This document shows, piece after piece, positions 49,074 to 59,121 of a DNA stretch of 64,000 nt. The notes beneath the pieces are model-generated. The model worked only from the letters and a program-made list of their open reading frames with translations. It was not told the DNA's origin and did no database searches. A program made the position numbers and the translations under genes. Source of the DNA: Moesziomyces globuligerus (lineage: Eukaryota; Basidiomycota; Ustilaginomycetes; Ustilaginales; Ustilaginaceae); assembly GCA_030849465.1 (NCBI GenBank), contig JARVLF010000016.1, positions 1,612,001-1,676,000 on the forward strand, in the 5' to 3' direction. Positions within the stretch are counted from its first letter, which is position 1; each line of letters opens with the position of its first letter.

Positions 49074-51560
49074 ATGGATCCCTTCGCCAGCTATGCGGCT
49101 CCCGAGTCCCCGCAGCAGTTCTGGGCCGAGCTCGACGAGATCCTAGATACCCCCTTCCTGCCGCCGCCATCAGCAGCGTCAGCGTCAGCCGAGACCGAGG
49201 CGCTGCTCGAAGCCAAGCGCATCTACGTCGCCAGCGTGCTGGCCAAGTTCCTCCACCTCTGCGCCGCGTCGTTCGGCGATTACCTCAGCTCGGAGCCCAA
49301 CCAGGACGTCTGCATCCACCGTCTCTTTGCCTCGACCGCCTTTCTCGACGATGCGCATCCGGCCACGTCGGCCACGTCGGCCACATCGGCCACGTCGATA
49401 CCCATGCATCGGCTCGCGGCGGAAGAGGTGATCCGCATCATGCAGACATCGACCTCGATCCCCGTGCTGCTGATGAGCTACGAGATCGTCCTCCTCTACG
49501 GCGACGCGTTTCCGGCAACGTACAAGAGCATCCAGGCGTCCGCCTCGGCCGTCTCGTTTGTCGGCGTGCGCGCCTTTCTGCATCGGCTCGTCCACCAGAT
49601 CTGGGCCGGCAGCTATGCGGCGCAGGCCGAGGCCAAGATCGGCATCGCGGAGCACGAGACGGTCGGCATCGCGCGCAACCGCGCCCACTGGGACGACGAC
49701 GAGTACCTCCACCATCCGCGCGACGCCGACAACGCTGCAGCGGGCTCGAGCAGCAGCGCTGCGTTTGCCGCGCGCGGGCTCACCTCGTCGTCGGCATCCA
49801 AGGACATCGCCATCCAGATCAGCCTGCGCGAAAAGGCGGTGCGCATGCTCTACGAGGTCTGCCGCGTGCAGAAGCTCGAAGCGGCGCATCTGCGCGCGTT
49901 TGACGAGCGCTTCATCCACCACCTCTTTGACCTCGTCGAGGAGACGCGCCACCACCACGACGAAAACTTCAACTACCGCCTCATCAAGCTGCTCGTCGCC
50001 ATCAACGAGCAGTACATGGTCTCGACGCTCGTCTCCACCACGCCCGCCTCGGCCGCAGGCGGCGGCGAGCAGATCAACTCGGCACCGCCTGCCGCTTCGA
50101 GGCCGTCGAACCTGGTGCTGAGCGTGCTGCAGCAGCGGCTGAATGCGTCCAAGACGTTCGGCGAGAACCTCATCTTTATGCTCAACCGGGCGAGCAGCTC
50201 GGACGCCGAAGACGTCTGCATGCAGCTCCTCGTGCTCAAGCTGCTCTACCTCCTCTTCACCACCAAGGAGACCGCGTGCTACTTTTACACAAACGACCTC
50301 CGCGTGCTCGTCGACATCTTTATCCGCGAGCTGCACGACCTGCCAGACGAGAGCGAATCGCTCCGACACACCTACCTCCGCGTGCTCCATCCGCTGCTGA
50401 CCAACACGCAGCTCTGCACCTATCCGTACAAGCGCACCCAGATCCGCACGCTGCTCCATGCGCTGCTCGCGCACGCGCATCTGCGCGACATCTCGGCCAC
50501 CACGCGCAGGCTCGTGGAGCGCTGCCTGCGCGCAGAGTGGTGCGTCGAACTTGACCGGCTCGACGGCACCGAACGCTCCGCAATGGTGCAGCGCATCGGT
50601 GGCGGCGAGGCCCACGTCAAGGCCATGCAGCCAGGCATCACCGGCGAGGGGCTCCCCATGCTCGCCACCAAGATCCGCGAAAATAGCTCCCAGGTCCAGG
50701 CCACCGCACACTCGTTGGCCGCCACAACGCACGACGAGGTCGTCAACCCGGAAAGCACTGCATCCGCGCTCGAGCCCACGTCGCTGGATGGGGAGCCGCT
50801 GAGCGTGCCGACGACGCTGCGCACGCGCGACAAGCGCGTCGCCTCGCTCTCGCATCCGCCCACCTCGTCCACCTCGTCCAACCATGTCGACGAGGCGAGC
50901 GAGGGCCATCAGGATCGTGCGGATGGGGGGCGGATGTTGCTGCGTCCGAGTTCGGCTGCTGGCTCGGGGGGTCGTGCAGGTGGAGGCGTGGGTCGAAGGG
51001 CGGTGTCTGCGCAGTCGGCGCCGTGTACGCCGCCACGCATCGAGTCGCCCGCGCTCGTGGCGCGTCAGAACTCGCGCCTCTCGGAGCTCTCGATCGACTC
51101 GACCGAGACGCTCTCCACCACCAGCTCCTGGCATGCGCACATGACCGAAGACCCGCCTGGTCACGTCCACGAGCGCTCCGATTCCACCCTCGTCCCACCG
51201 CGCGCAGAACCGCCAAAGCGGCGAAAACCTCCTCAACCTCCCAGCGCCCGCCGCGCAATGATGCTCTCCAGCTCCGAACCGTACATGCCCAGCGAACCTG
51301 GCTCCGGCGCTGGCTCGAGAGCCGCATCACCCTTCCCCTCGGCTCCTTCACCCGCATCCGAAGAGCTAACACCCCAGAAGCAGGCGCAGGCGAGGAGAAG
51401 ACCTCCACCTCCCCCTCCACCTCCCAGCGCACCTGCACAGACCACATCGCCACCACCACCAGCCACAGACGCAGCGCCCGCAGAGGTGCACGACGAGCTG
51501 GCTAGCGCACAGAGCTTCTACATTGCAGAGCGGCTCCGACGCGGCCTGCGCATCCGTTGA
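49074..51560 (+). CDS. LDB17: SPIN90/Ldb17/Dip1 family actin regulator
   Basis: Intronless, 828 residues from the ATG at 49074 (TCCGTCATGG). The armadillo-like leucine-rich domain (DUF2013) spans ~res 110-520. It contains IQISLREKAVRMLYEVCRVQ, LEAAHLRAFDERFIHHLFDL, ENFNYRLIKLLVAINEQYMV, MQLLVLKLLYLLFTTKETAC, YFYTNDLRVLVDIFIRELHD and LRHTYLRVLHPLLTNTQLCT. These match the NCK-interacting SPIN90/Ldb17 domain, which binds Arp2/3 to seed linear actin filaments at endocytic patches. The C-terminal ~300 residues are disordered with proline-rich SH3-ligand motifs (RRPPPPPPPPSAP, KRRKPPQPP). A small ATSATSATS repeat at ~res 97-107 matches a GGCCACGTC repeat in DNA. Confidence 0.9.
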   Translation: MDPFASYAAPESPQQFWAELDEILDTPFLPPPSAASASAETEALLEAKRIYVASVLAKFLHLCAASFGDYLSSEPNQDVCIHRLFASTAFLDDAHPATSATSATSATSIPMHRLAAEEVIRIMQTSTSIPVLLMSYEIVLLYGDAFPATYKSIQASASAVSFVGVRAFLHRLVHQIWAGSYAAQAEAKIGIAEHETVGIARNRAHWDDDEYLHHPRDADNAAAGSSSSAAFAARGLTSSSASKDIAIQISLREKAVRMLYEVCRVQKLEAAHLRAFDERFIHHLFDLVEETRHHHDENFNYRLIKLLVAINEQYMVSTLVSTTPASAAGGGEQINSAPPAASRPSNLVLSVLQQRLNASKTFGENLIFMLNRASSSDAEDVCMQLLVLKLLYLLFTTKETACYFYTNDLRVLVDIFIRELHDLPDESESLRHTYLRVLHPLLTNTQLCTYPYKRTQIRTLLHALLAHAHLRDISATTRRLVERCLRAEWCVELDRLDGTERSAMVQRIGGGEAHVKAMQPGITGEGLPMLATKIRENSSQVQATAHSLAATTHDEVVNPESTASALEPTSLDGEPLSVPTTLRTRDKRVASLSHPPTSSTSSNHVDEASEGHQDRADGGRMLLRPSSAAGSGGRAGGGVGRRAVSAQSAPCTPPRIESPALVARQNSRLSELSIDSTETLSTTSSWHAHMTEDPPGHVHERSDSTLVPPRAEPPKRRKPPQPPSARRAMMLSSSEPYMPSEPGSGAGSRAASPFPSAPSPASEELTPQKQAQARRRPPPPPPPPSAPAQTTSPPPPATDAAPAEVHDELASAQSFYIAERLRRGLRIR

Positions 51561-52452
51561 AGCCCTTTTTTTCCTTTCCCCTTTCAACCTCCCTCAGCCT
51601 ACGGGTATATTGCCGAGCCGCTGCAATTGACCAACGCTCGACACACTTGTCACACGCCAGCTCCCCCTGCGCTTTCGCTTGCTCGATCATGTTGTAGCTC
51701 GAAGCGATGTGCAACGTGCGCAACAGAGTGGCCTTTGAACCTTGGAGGCTAGAGGCTCGGTAACGGCATTCCAACGCACTCGACGTGGCAAAGGCGGTGG
51801 AGAAAGTGTGTGAAGCGGCGTTGGGATGCGTGCACGGATCGACGCTTGGCGAATCCCGTCCCGACGTCACGAGATCCGAGCGCGTGTTGGGCATCGAGCT
51901 CCAAGATATCGCCGAGCACGCTCAAGCCAACCCAAGACTTGGAGAGGACTGCCATTTTCTTTTGTTGGATCTAGGGTGTGCATGGACGAGGTCCGAGCGT
52001 GTGATGTGGAGGCAACGGCGAGGTATGCAAAGGGGGGGGGGGGGGGGTCTGGATGCGGGATGGAGGCTTAGCGACGTTGATGAGCCGCAGCGCGCTTCCG
52101 ATTGTGGGGGGGGGGTCCAAGTGTCGAGAGGCTGCGGGAGGGTGGTAACTCGACGCTTCCACCCTTTTGTCTTTCTTTTTGTTGTACGCAGGCTTTGGCT
52201 TCCGCGGCTAAAGAGATGCATGAGCTGTCAAATTTCACGCGCCAAAGCCTGAGCCGACGCCATGCGCCTTTGCGCCTCTTTGATTTCCAATCGCCGCCCC
52301 ACGCTTCGGCTCTAATTGACGTGCAACGGCGGCCACCCGCACTCGGCATCCGCTCCCAAGTATATAACACCCCCCTCCTCCCCCCTTGCTTCGTCCTCCA
52401 CCCACCTCCCCTTCGCCTGATTGTCGATACGTTGCGAAGCAGGTTCCTCATC
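51561..52452 (+). promoter_or_regulatory. intergenic with G tracts and a TATA box before the hydroxylase gene
   Basis: 892 bp. G runs of 16 (52032-52047) and 10 (52106-52115) are present. A TATATAA box sits at 52361-52367, about 90 bp before the ATG at 52453, with a C/T-rich leader between. No other gene is visible. Confidence 0.55.
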
Positions 52453-53589
52453 ATGACGTCCACCACCACCACCACCACCGCTAGCGCAAGTGCGCCGACG
52501 TCGACGTCCAACAACACCTCCACTTCGACCTCGAGGGCGGGCGTGCCAAACCGCGGCAAGATGACCTCGACGTGGCATCTCAAGCCTGCTTCGCAGTGGG
52601 ACATGGCCGAGCGCATGCTCGTCTCGCTCGGCATCGCACCCAACCACACCGCCAAGCCCCGTCCACCACCCCCCGTCTACCCCAAGGATGCACCCGTCCC
52701 CGTCTATCCCGTCTGGAAGATGCACCGTCTCATCGCCCCGCAGGCGGCTGCTCCGCTCTTGCTCCACTACGCTTACACCTACTTGACCGGAGTCAAGGTG
52801 CCCGTGTACGTGGCGACGACGCTCTACCTCGCCTACTTTGTCTGGTTCGGTTCCGGCGTCTTCAAGTGGTGCAACGACATGGCCAACCGCTTCGGCACGT
52901 TTGACGGCGCCGCTCCTCGCGATGGTGTGCCGGACGTCGATACCTGGAACGTCGTCATCGGTCTGCTCATGGTCGTCGTCTCCCGCGCCATCATCGCCGT
53001 GCCGTACCTCTACAACCCCGACGAACCGCTGCTCGACGCCAAGACCATCCTCATGATGCCCGTCAACATGTTCATGTTCGCCACCGCCGTCGACTTCTGG
53101 TTCTACTGGTATCATCGTCTCATGCACCACAACGACGCTCTGTGGAAGTTTCATCAAAAGCATCACACCACCAAGCACCCCATCGCTGCGCTAGGAGCAT
53201 TCGCAGATCACGAGCAGGAGTTCTTCGACATGGTCGGCATCCCCATCCTCGCCTGGTTGACGTGGCGGATCAACTTTGCTACCTGGTGGTTCAGCACTTG
53301 CTACATCCTCTTTATCGAGGCCGCAGGTCACTCGGGTCTGCGTGGCTACTTCCAGAACCCTTCGACCTGGTTCCTTCGCTACTTGGGCGCCGAACTCTGC
53401 CTCGAAGACCACGACATCCACCACAGACAAGGCTGGAAAAAGTCGGGCAACTACGGCAAGCAGACCCGCCTCTGGGACACCATCTTCGGCACAAAGAAGG
53501 ACAGGATAGAGGGTACACCCGACAACATCAACTGGAACGACCCCATGGACGAACCCCAACCCGTCCCCCAGCCCAACAAGTCATCCTAA
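52453..53589 (+). CDS. fatty acid hydroxylase / sterol desaturase superfamily membrane protein
   Basis: Intronless, 378 residues from the ATG at 52453. After a Thr/Ser-rich N-terminus there are 4-5 hydrophobic segments, e.g. PLLLHYAYTYLTGVKVPVYV, TWNVVIGLLMVVVSRAIIAV and ILMMPVNMFMFATAVDFWFY. Three histidine clusters of a non-haem di-iron site follow: HRLMHH, HQKHHTTKH and EDHDIHHRQGW, with a further His in AAGHSG. The order HX3HH, HX2HH, HX2HH fits the superfamily (C4-sterol methyl oxidase, C5 desaturase, sphingolipid hydroxylase relatives). The motif spacing and lack of close similarity to Erg25/Erg3 leave the substrate open. The ER membrane is the expected location. The gene has a TATA box ~90 bp upstream. 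Confidence 0.88.
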   Translation: MTSTTTTTTASASAPTSTSNNTSTSTSRAGVPNRGKMTSTWHLKPASQWDMAERMLVSLGIAPNHTAKPRPPPPVYPKDAPVPVYPVWKMHRLIAPQAAAPLLLHYAYTYLTGVKVPVYVATTLYLAYFVWFGSGVFKWCNDMANRFGTFDGAAPRDGVPDVDTWNVVIGLLMVVVSRAIIAVPYLYNPDEPLLDAKTILMMPVNMFMFATAVDFWFYWYHRLMHHNDALWKFHQKHHTTKHPIAALGAFADHEQEFFDMVGIPILAWLTWRINFATWWFSTCYILFIEAAGHSGLRGYFQNPSTWFLRYLGAELCLEDHDIHHRQGWKKSGNYGKQTRLWDTIFGTKKDRIEGTPDNINWNDPMDEPQPVPQPNKSS

Positions 53590-55218
53590 ACCCTCCCACA
53601 TTTGACCGCGCTTGCACTGTCCATTTTTTACTCGGAAGTAATTGCTTGCATCACAAGTCATCTTCGACTCTCTTTCCTTCAACTTGGGTTGTTGCCTGTG
53701 GGCCATCTGTCTTGTCGCATGTCCAAGAAGAGGTTCCGTTTGAATTGTCACGAGGCTCAAGCTGCGGGGATCGGTGTCTGGGACGAGGCCAGGCCGGCTC
53801 GTGTGCGCCCAAGACGGTCACGTCCCACCACGCTCCGATCGAGCTCGTCTCCAACTGTAAAGGCCACATGCTCTCGTCGGTTGCATCTTGCTCTGCCGGG
53901 GGCAAGAGACCCGCGCCTCGGAATGAACTCGCTCAACGCTCCATTCTTCGGTCGCCCTGCTTCTGCGAAATCAACGCGTGGCACTGCGGCACTGCGGCAC
54001 TGCGGCTGCTCGAGAGCGTCTCTATCTGACCGTTCGTCGCTTTGAGCTCGCGCGCCTGGAGAGCAAGATGCGCTCGAAGATGCCGCCGACGATTTGAATG
54101 GTCTCGCTTCGTCAGTGCGGTCGATTGAAACCTTCCTGAGTGACCGCTCCCGCCCGGGCTGGACATAGCTGACAACACCGAAGGTCTGTGAATTCTCGCA
54201 CATTCAGCCTGTTCCGCATCTTCGCAGGTTCCGCAGGTTCCGCAGGTTCCGCAGGTCCCGGAGGCTGACGGAATCCACTGCACGCCCTGCGCTCCGCGTC
54301 GTTGCGCTGCCATCTTCTCCCAACCTAGACTTTCGGACGAGGGCGCAAGGCTTTCACCGCCGCGCCTCTGCGAGACTCCAAGGTGGTTGCGGAAGGACGT
54401 TGGGCAACTACGCTGCTTTACCGGCAAGCGCGCGCAGCAAGCAGAGGCAAGCGCATCGCCAAGGCAGAATTTCGAGGCTCAAGATCATGTTGTTGAAATC
54501 CTGCCAACAAAAGGTGGCTCTGAAATGGGAGCTCAAAATGCATCTCCCTCGCCTGCGCACCCACACCGATTTGGACCATCTTTCCCCCGCTTGCAATGAC
54601 GGAGTTGGATGTGCAATGTTGTTGGCCGACAATCCTTGCAGAGCGTCTTTGGTTGGGTTGCTCATCTTGCTGGACCCAAAAAAAAACACCTGCCTCCCGC
54701 AGGCCCGCAGGGAGCCAAGTGCCTCCACTCTTGCCAATGCTTGTAGGCTCGATCCTTGCCAGTGCTGCGCTGTCCACAGACAAGCGCATGAGTCGAAACC
54801 TCTGGCTGGACAAGGCATGGAGGTGCGGGGCAAGCTGCAGGCATGCCAATGGATATTTGCTGCAGGCAGGAGCTGGGAGAGGAGTGCGGGATGGAATTTA
54901 AGGTTGGCTGGGTGTTGTGTTGGCCTGTGCGACGTGCGGATTGCAATTTGAGCGACGACGGGACAGGGGGGTGGGGAGAAGTGCGACGCGCCCCCGCGGT
55001 AAGGTGAGCTCAAGGTCGAGACTGAATGTGTCGGGCAGAACTTTGGCCGAGGTGGTTCGAGCAAGGGTGAGAGCAGGCATGCTGGAGCACGGAAGATGCG
55101 CGCGACTAGCCTTGCGGCACACACGCTCGGTGGCATCACGACGCGAGTTGCAAGATCGAGCATACGATTGGAAGAGACTGAGAGGGATGAAAAGGGAAGA
55201 GAGGGGGGGGGGGGGGGT
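53590..55218. other. convergent intergenic region
   Basis: 1.6 kb between the hydroxylase stop and the MBOAT stop. It holds CACTGCGG repeats (53980-54006), a 9-bp GCAGGTTCC tandem (54224-54259) and a 15-G tract (55203-55217). Open frames are overlapping and lack recognisable domains. Confidence 0.45.
54224..54259 (+). repeat. 9-bp tandem repeat, four units
   Basis: Four head-to-tail GCAGGTTCC units, followed by a diverged GCAGGTCCC. Confidence 0.85.
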
Positions 55219-56856
55219 TTATTTTGTCTCTGGCACGGGAGCGGGGACGGGGGCGATGGCGGAGACGTCGTCTGCGGCATCAGTGGCGTTGTTGCGCTTG
55301 CTTGCGCTCCTGCGACGGGTGGGGTCGGCGTCCGAGTCTGCGTCGGTGGTCAAGCCGCTAGCGAAGGGCACCTCGGTCTTGACGCGTCTGTGCAGCTTGC
55401 TCCTGCCGCTGAGCCGATCGAGCCTGGTGCCGAGGCCCGTGTAGAAGGCGAGGAGCGCGAGCGCGGTGATGGCGTGTCCGTAAAAGTAGACGGCTCTCCA
55501 GCCTGCGATACTGGCGCGCAGCTCGAGCAGCATGAACGGCGCCACGGCATAGTTGAGCGTCGCCTGACTCGCCACGATGCTCACTGCACAGTACACCAGC
55601 TGCTGCGCCGTATACGTGTGCAGATTGGTAAACGTCGGGTTGGCCACATTGGGCTGGCTGAAAAACACCGGACGCACATGCCGACGCAGAAGCTTGGCCG
55701 CCGATTGCATGAAGCCGGCGAGCACAAACGAGAGGTAGTAGCCCGGTTCGAGCCCGTGCCAAAACGCCGAGGTGAAGAAGGTGGTCATGGTGGATTTGAA
55801 GCCCGGCTTCTTGCCCGGACGCGCGATGCGCTTGTAGACGTTGTTGCGCAACCAGACGTTGGTGTTCATGTTCCAGTGGTCGAGCAGCTCCTTCCAGTTG
55901 TTGGCGAATTCGATCCTGACAATGTCGACGTTGCTGCATCGATCCCACCTCGTCCTGCCGCGCGCGTCGACGCCGTTGTAGCCCAGGCCCGAGAGGATGC
56001 AGGCTCCGTCGGTGAGCGACCAGACGCCGTAGTACTTTGTGCGCGCCATGAAGCCGGCCACCTGGATCCAGCCGAGCCGCTGCCACCAGGCGAGGTGCGC
56101 GAGTCCGCCGTGGAGGCCGATGAGCTTCTCGTACGAGTAGGCCGGTGCGAGGATCGAGTAGACGGCCATGAATCCGAGTCCCATCAGCAGCGTCCGGAGC
56201 GCCGCAGCCACGCGACCCTTGGGCAGCGCGGGTCGGACCTTCTCCTTGCCCTTGGGGGAGGCGAAGAGCTCGCCCGTGCTCCAGGCACGGTAGTCTACGA
56301 AGCGGGTCGAAGGGCCTACGAGGACGCCTGGAAAGTAGAAGGCGTAACCCAGGAATTCCAGGAGGCCCGGCATGCGTGTGATGCGGGTCTTCTTCTGGGC
56401 GTCGTCGCACTCGGCCTCGCTCCTCACCTGGCCGTCGAAGCAGTCCCAGGCGAAGGTGGTGAGGTTCATCACGGCGACCATCTGCATGGCGGTGATCTCG
56501 AGCGTCGAGAGCGGGATGGCGCCGAACTTGCGGACGGCGTGGTTGTAGGTGAGGTGCGCCATCTGCGCTGCGAAGACCAGCCAACCCATGCGCCTGCCGC
56601 CGACGCGGAACAGGCAGATCGCATACGTCGCCAGCGCCGAGCCGAGCAGCTGGAGGAAGCCTCCGTAGAGGCCGAGGATGGGAACGAGAAAGACGAACGA
56701 GACGCCGACGTTGTAGGCGTGCTTGGCGGCGGGGCTGCGCAGGTGCGCAAACGCAGAGGCGAGCGGGAACCCGGCCAGCAGGCAGCAGAAGAGCTTGATG
56801 TAGTCCACCGGCGCCCCGGCCGCCGAAGCGATCTTCTCGAAGGTTGCCTCGAACAT
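55219..56856 (-). CDS. MBOAT lysophospholipid acyltransferase (Ale1/Lpt1-like)
   Basis: Multi-pass ER acyltransferase of the Lands cycle that reacylates lysophospholipids. Intronless, 545 residues from the ATG at 56856 (MFEATFEKIASAAGAPVDYI). The frame upstream would add a His run encoded by a (GGT)n tract and is rejected. Several hydrophobic helices are present. The MBOAT core has LEFLGYAFYFPGVLVGPSTR, NVDIVRIEFANNWKELLDHW, NMNTNVWLRNNVYKRIA (conserved Asn region) and SAFWHGLEPGYYLSFVLAGF (catalytic His). These correspond to the Ale1/LPCAT3-type signature. The C-terminal tail is polar and ends ETK, not a KKXX signal. The mRNA-sense strand runs into 15 C two bases after the stop codon. Confidence 0.93.
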   Translation of the reverse strand: MFEATFEKIASAAGAPVDYIKLFCCLLAGFPLASAFAHLRSPAAKHAYNVGVSFVFLVPILGLYGGFLQLLGSALATYAICLFRVGGRRMGWLVFAAQMAHLTYNHAVRKFGAIPLSTLEITAMQMVAVMNLTTFAWDCFDGQVRSEAECDDAQKKTRITRMPGLLEFLGYAFYFPGVLVGPSTRFVDYRAWSTGELFASPKGKEKVRPALPKGRVAAALRTLLMGLGFMAVYSILAPAYSYEKLIGLHGGLAHLAWWQRLGWIQVAGFMARTKYYGVWSLTDGACILSGLGYNGVDARGRTRWDRCSNVDIVRIEFANNWKELLDHWNMNTNVWLRNNVYKRIARPGKKPGFKSTMTTFFTSAFWHGLEPGYYLSFVLAGFMQSAAKLLRRHVRPVFFSQPNVANPTFTNLHTYTAQQLVYCAVSIVASQATLNYAVAPFMLLELRASIAGWRAVYFYGHAITALALLAFYTGLGTRLDRLSGRSKLHRRVKTEVPFASGLTTDADSDADPTRRRSASKRNNATDAADDVSAIAPVPAPVPETK

Positions 56857-57168
56857 CGAAAAAAGATCGTGGTGGTGGTGGTGGTGGTGGTGGTGGTGGT
56901 GGTGGTGGTGCAAGAAAGGGTGGCCGATGCGCACACGAAAGCGAGAAAACACGGAAGAAAAAGTGCAAAACGCGGGGGCGGGGCCAGTGTGGAAAAGTGC
57001 CCTCCGATCTCACGCCGATCCATGCTCGTCGCCATCCAGCTCTCACGTCGAAAATCGCGCAGGCCGAGTGTGGAGGTCAAGCCGAAAAAAACGTCATCGA
57101 CCCCGCCTACCCTTTGCGCACAACGAAACAGAATACCAAGCTCGAGGGGCATTCGGCGTGGGAGGGAC
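56857..57168 (-). promoter_or_regulatory. MBOAT upstream region with GGT-repeat
   Basis: 312 bp between the MBOAT start and the upstream metacaspase stop (tandem orientation). A (GGT)13-14 trinucleotide run at 56869-56910 sits ~15 bp before the MBOAT ATG. Confidence 0.55.
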
Positions 57169-58365
57169 CTAGATGACAAAGAGCAGATCCATGTCGATGG
57201 GATGGGAGGAGGAGAGCTGGGGTTTCTGCGAGTACTTGGAGGCGAGGACGTCGCGGACGGCGTTGAGCATCTGCTTGTAGGTGAGCTGCGGGTACTGGTT
57301 CATGACGGTGAGGAAGGCAAACGAGCAGGCGCCGGTGGCCTTGCCCGCCTCGGTGGCGTCTGCGCTGGTCTGCGAGTCCTTGCAGCCGGAGAGCATGACG
57401 ACGTCTGCGCCGCTGGAGCGCGTCTGCTTGGTCATCTCGTCTGCGCCGTTGGTGTTCTTGGCGGTGGTCAAGGTGGAGAGGAGGCCCTTGGCCATGCCCA
57501 TCACGTCGCCGCGCGCGTAGTTCATCGCGGCGCCCACGAGGCCCTTGCCGACGCCTGCCATGACGTTGGTCTCCTTGATGTTGCCCGAGGTGGTGTAGAC
57601 GTACGGCAGGTCGAGCGCCGTGCCCGAGTGGCACGAGTCAAAGATGGCGGTGAGGCGGCAGCCGACGGGCAGCGGACGCACCATGATGGCGTGCAGCTCG
57701 TCGTCCTCCATCTGGCCCGTCTGGTGGTAGTCGACGGGGATGATGGTCTCGTTGTAGCCGTCGGCCTCGTCGCCCTGCGTCGCCTTTGCCTGACCGCCGT
57801 GTCCGCTGTAGTGGAAGAAGAGCGCGTCGCCGGGTTGGGCGCCGCGGACGAGCCAGTGCATGGCGGCGGTCATGTTCTGTCGCGTGGGCACGCTGCGCGG
57901 ATCGCGCTGGTCGTCGGTGAGCACGACCATGTCGTCGTCGCGGTAGCCGCGCTGGCGGAGGAACTGCTTGACGTTGTGCACGTCGTTGATGCAGCCGCGC
58001 AGCTCGCCGTTCTGGCCAAAGTAGTTGATGCCGATGAGCAGCGCCTTGCGCTTGCCCTGCATCGACGAGTACTCGTAGCGCACGTTGCCCATCATGCCGC
58101 CCTGCGGTCGGTAGTTGACGTGGTCGGTGGCGTACGCGGCCGGCCCCACAGGGCCCGACGGCGGCGCATAGCCGTAGCCCATCTGGCCCTGCACACCGCC
58201 CTGGGGCGGCTGCATGGGCGGCGCATAGCCACCGCCGCTCGGGTAGCCCTGCGGTGGTCCGGGGGGAGCGCCGTAGCCGTAGCCTCCGCCGCCGTAGCCT
58301 CCGCCACCGCCACCGCCGCCGTGGCTCTGCTGGTAGTGATGTCCGCCCTGACCTGGATACGCCAT
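57169..58365 (-). CDS. MCA1: type I metacaspase (Mca1/Yca1)
   Basis: Clan CD cysteine peptidase cleaving after Arg/Lys, calcium-dependent, linked to proteostasis and cell death. Intronless, 398 residues. The N-terminal ~95 residues are a Gly/Tyr/Pro/Gln-rich prodomain (GYPSGGGYAPPMQPPQGG). The catalytic core has KRKALLIGINYFGQNGELRG, CINDVHNVKQFLRQRGY, GDALFFHYSGHGGQAKATQG (catalytic His), VGCRLTAIFDSCHSGTALDL (catalytic Cys) and SGADVVMLSGCKDSQTSADA. The end SSSHPIDMDLLFVI is typical of the family. The acidic calcium-site residues around QMEDDELH are present. The ATG at 58365 is the only candidate. It is divergent from the mS33 gene. Confidence 0.96.
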   Translation of the reverse strand: MAYPGQGGHHYQQSHGGGGGGGGYGGGGYGYGAPPGPPQGYPSGGGYAPPMQPPQGGVQGQMGYGYAPPSGPVGPAAYATDHVNYRPQGGMMGNVRYEYSSMQGKRKALLIGINYFGQNGELRGCINDVHNVKQFLRQRGYRDDDMVVLTDDQRDPRSVPTRQNMTAAMHWLVRGAQPGDALFFHYSGHGGQAKATQGDEADGYNETIIPVDYHQTGQMEDDELHAIMVRPLPVGCRLTAIFDSCHSGTALDLPYVYTTSGNIKETNVMAGVGKGLVGAAMNYARGDVMGMAKGLLSTLTTAKNTNGADEMTKQTRSSGADVVMLSGCKDSQTSADATEAGKATGACSFAFLTVMNQYPQLTYKQMLNAVRDVLASKYSQKPQLSSSHPIDMDLLFVI

Positions 58366-58709
58366 TGTTGCGAAGGGATGCGAGTGAAGTCGATGTGGTG
58401 GTGGAGAGGATGGATGTGCTGTGGCTGCCTCTCGAACGCGGACCGTGCATATCGTTGGCCTTTGGCTGTGTTTCTGAGCTGAGCCGCCGTGCCGAAGTGC
58501 CGAAGCGCCGAACGCCCACTCGATTTACGCCCTCACCGCTGAAAGCTCCGTTGTCTCGTGCGGGAAATATTTTCTGCTCTCTGCACGTGACGTTGAGCTG
58601 CAAGTTGGCTTTTCGCTGCCGCTCGGCCATCATCCATCTCCACATCTGCCACCACCTCATCCGCCTCTCTCTCTCTCTCCTTCGCTATTTCTCCGGTGGT
58701 GCACTCGCG
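58366..58709. promoter_or_regulatory. divergent promoter, metacaspase / mS33
   Basis: 344 bp between two start codons, with a CT repeat (58663-58680) shortly before the mS33 ATG. No clear TATA box. Confidence 0.5.
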
Positions 58710-59121
58710 ATGAAGGTGGCGCCGACTTCCAGTGCGGTGTCTGCGCTCAAGGCGTTGCAGTGCCAGGTGTTTGGTACGACGCACAACCCCACGCACGCAC
58801 GCACGGGCGCCAAGGTGCTGCGCCAACGGCTGCAGGGCCCCTCGATGCTCGCCTACTATCCGCCGACGGTCAACTTCCGTGCGATCCAGAAGCTGGCGCC
58901 GAGCCTCGGTAGGCTGCGCGACGTGCGCGAGATCCAGCGCGAGAAGGACGTCGAACGCAAAAAGATGCTCGGCAAAGGTCCGCCCAAGAAGGGTAAGCTA
59001 AGACGTAGTCCGCATAGCCACAATATGGGCGCGAACGTCCCGCTGACTTTGAGCTTCTCGTTTTCGCACCGCAATCGTAGGCGAGGGTCGTCGTGCTGCC
59101 ATGAAGGGCAAGCGCAAGTGA
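58710..59121 (+). CDS. RSM27: mitochondrial small-subunit ribosomal protein mS33 (Rsm27/MRPS33)
   Basis: Exons are 58710-58992 and 59081-59121, with an 88-nt intron (GTAAGC...GTAG), giving 107 residues. The second exon encodes only GEGRRAAMKGKRK. The protein contains LQCQVFGTTHNPTHARTGAK, MLAYYPPTVNFRAIQKLAPS and RLRDVREIQREKDVERKKML. The end GKGPPKKGEGRRAAMKGKRK matches the KPKKGEGKRAAKRK end of MRPS33. The length (~100 aa) fits. Without splicing, the conserved C-terminus is lost. It functions in the mitoribosome head. Confidence 0.93.

Noticed and set aside
49185..51236. 683-codon open frame antisense to LDB17
   Set aside because: Arg/Val/Asp-biased shadow; the sense strand carries the SPIN90/Ldb17 domain.
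56857..56952. N-terminal extension with a 14-His run on the MBOAT protein
   Set aside because: It begins at GTG, not ATG, and the His run is just the (GGT)n repeat read in frame; the ATG at 56856 starts at the conserved protein.
55096..58482. 1128-codon plus-strand frame spanning the MBOAT and metacaspase genes
   Set aside because: It is antisense to two well-supported minus-strand genes and their intergenic region; composition is Val/Gly/Arg/His-biased with no domain.
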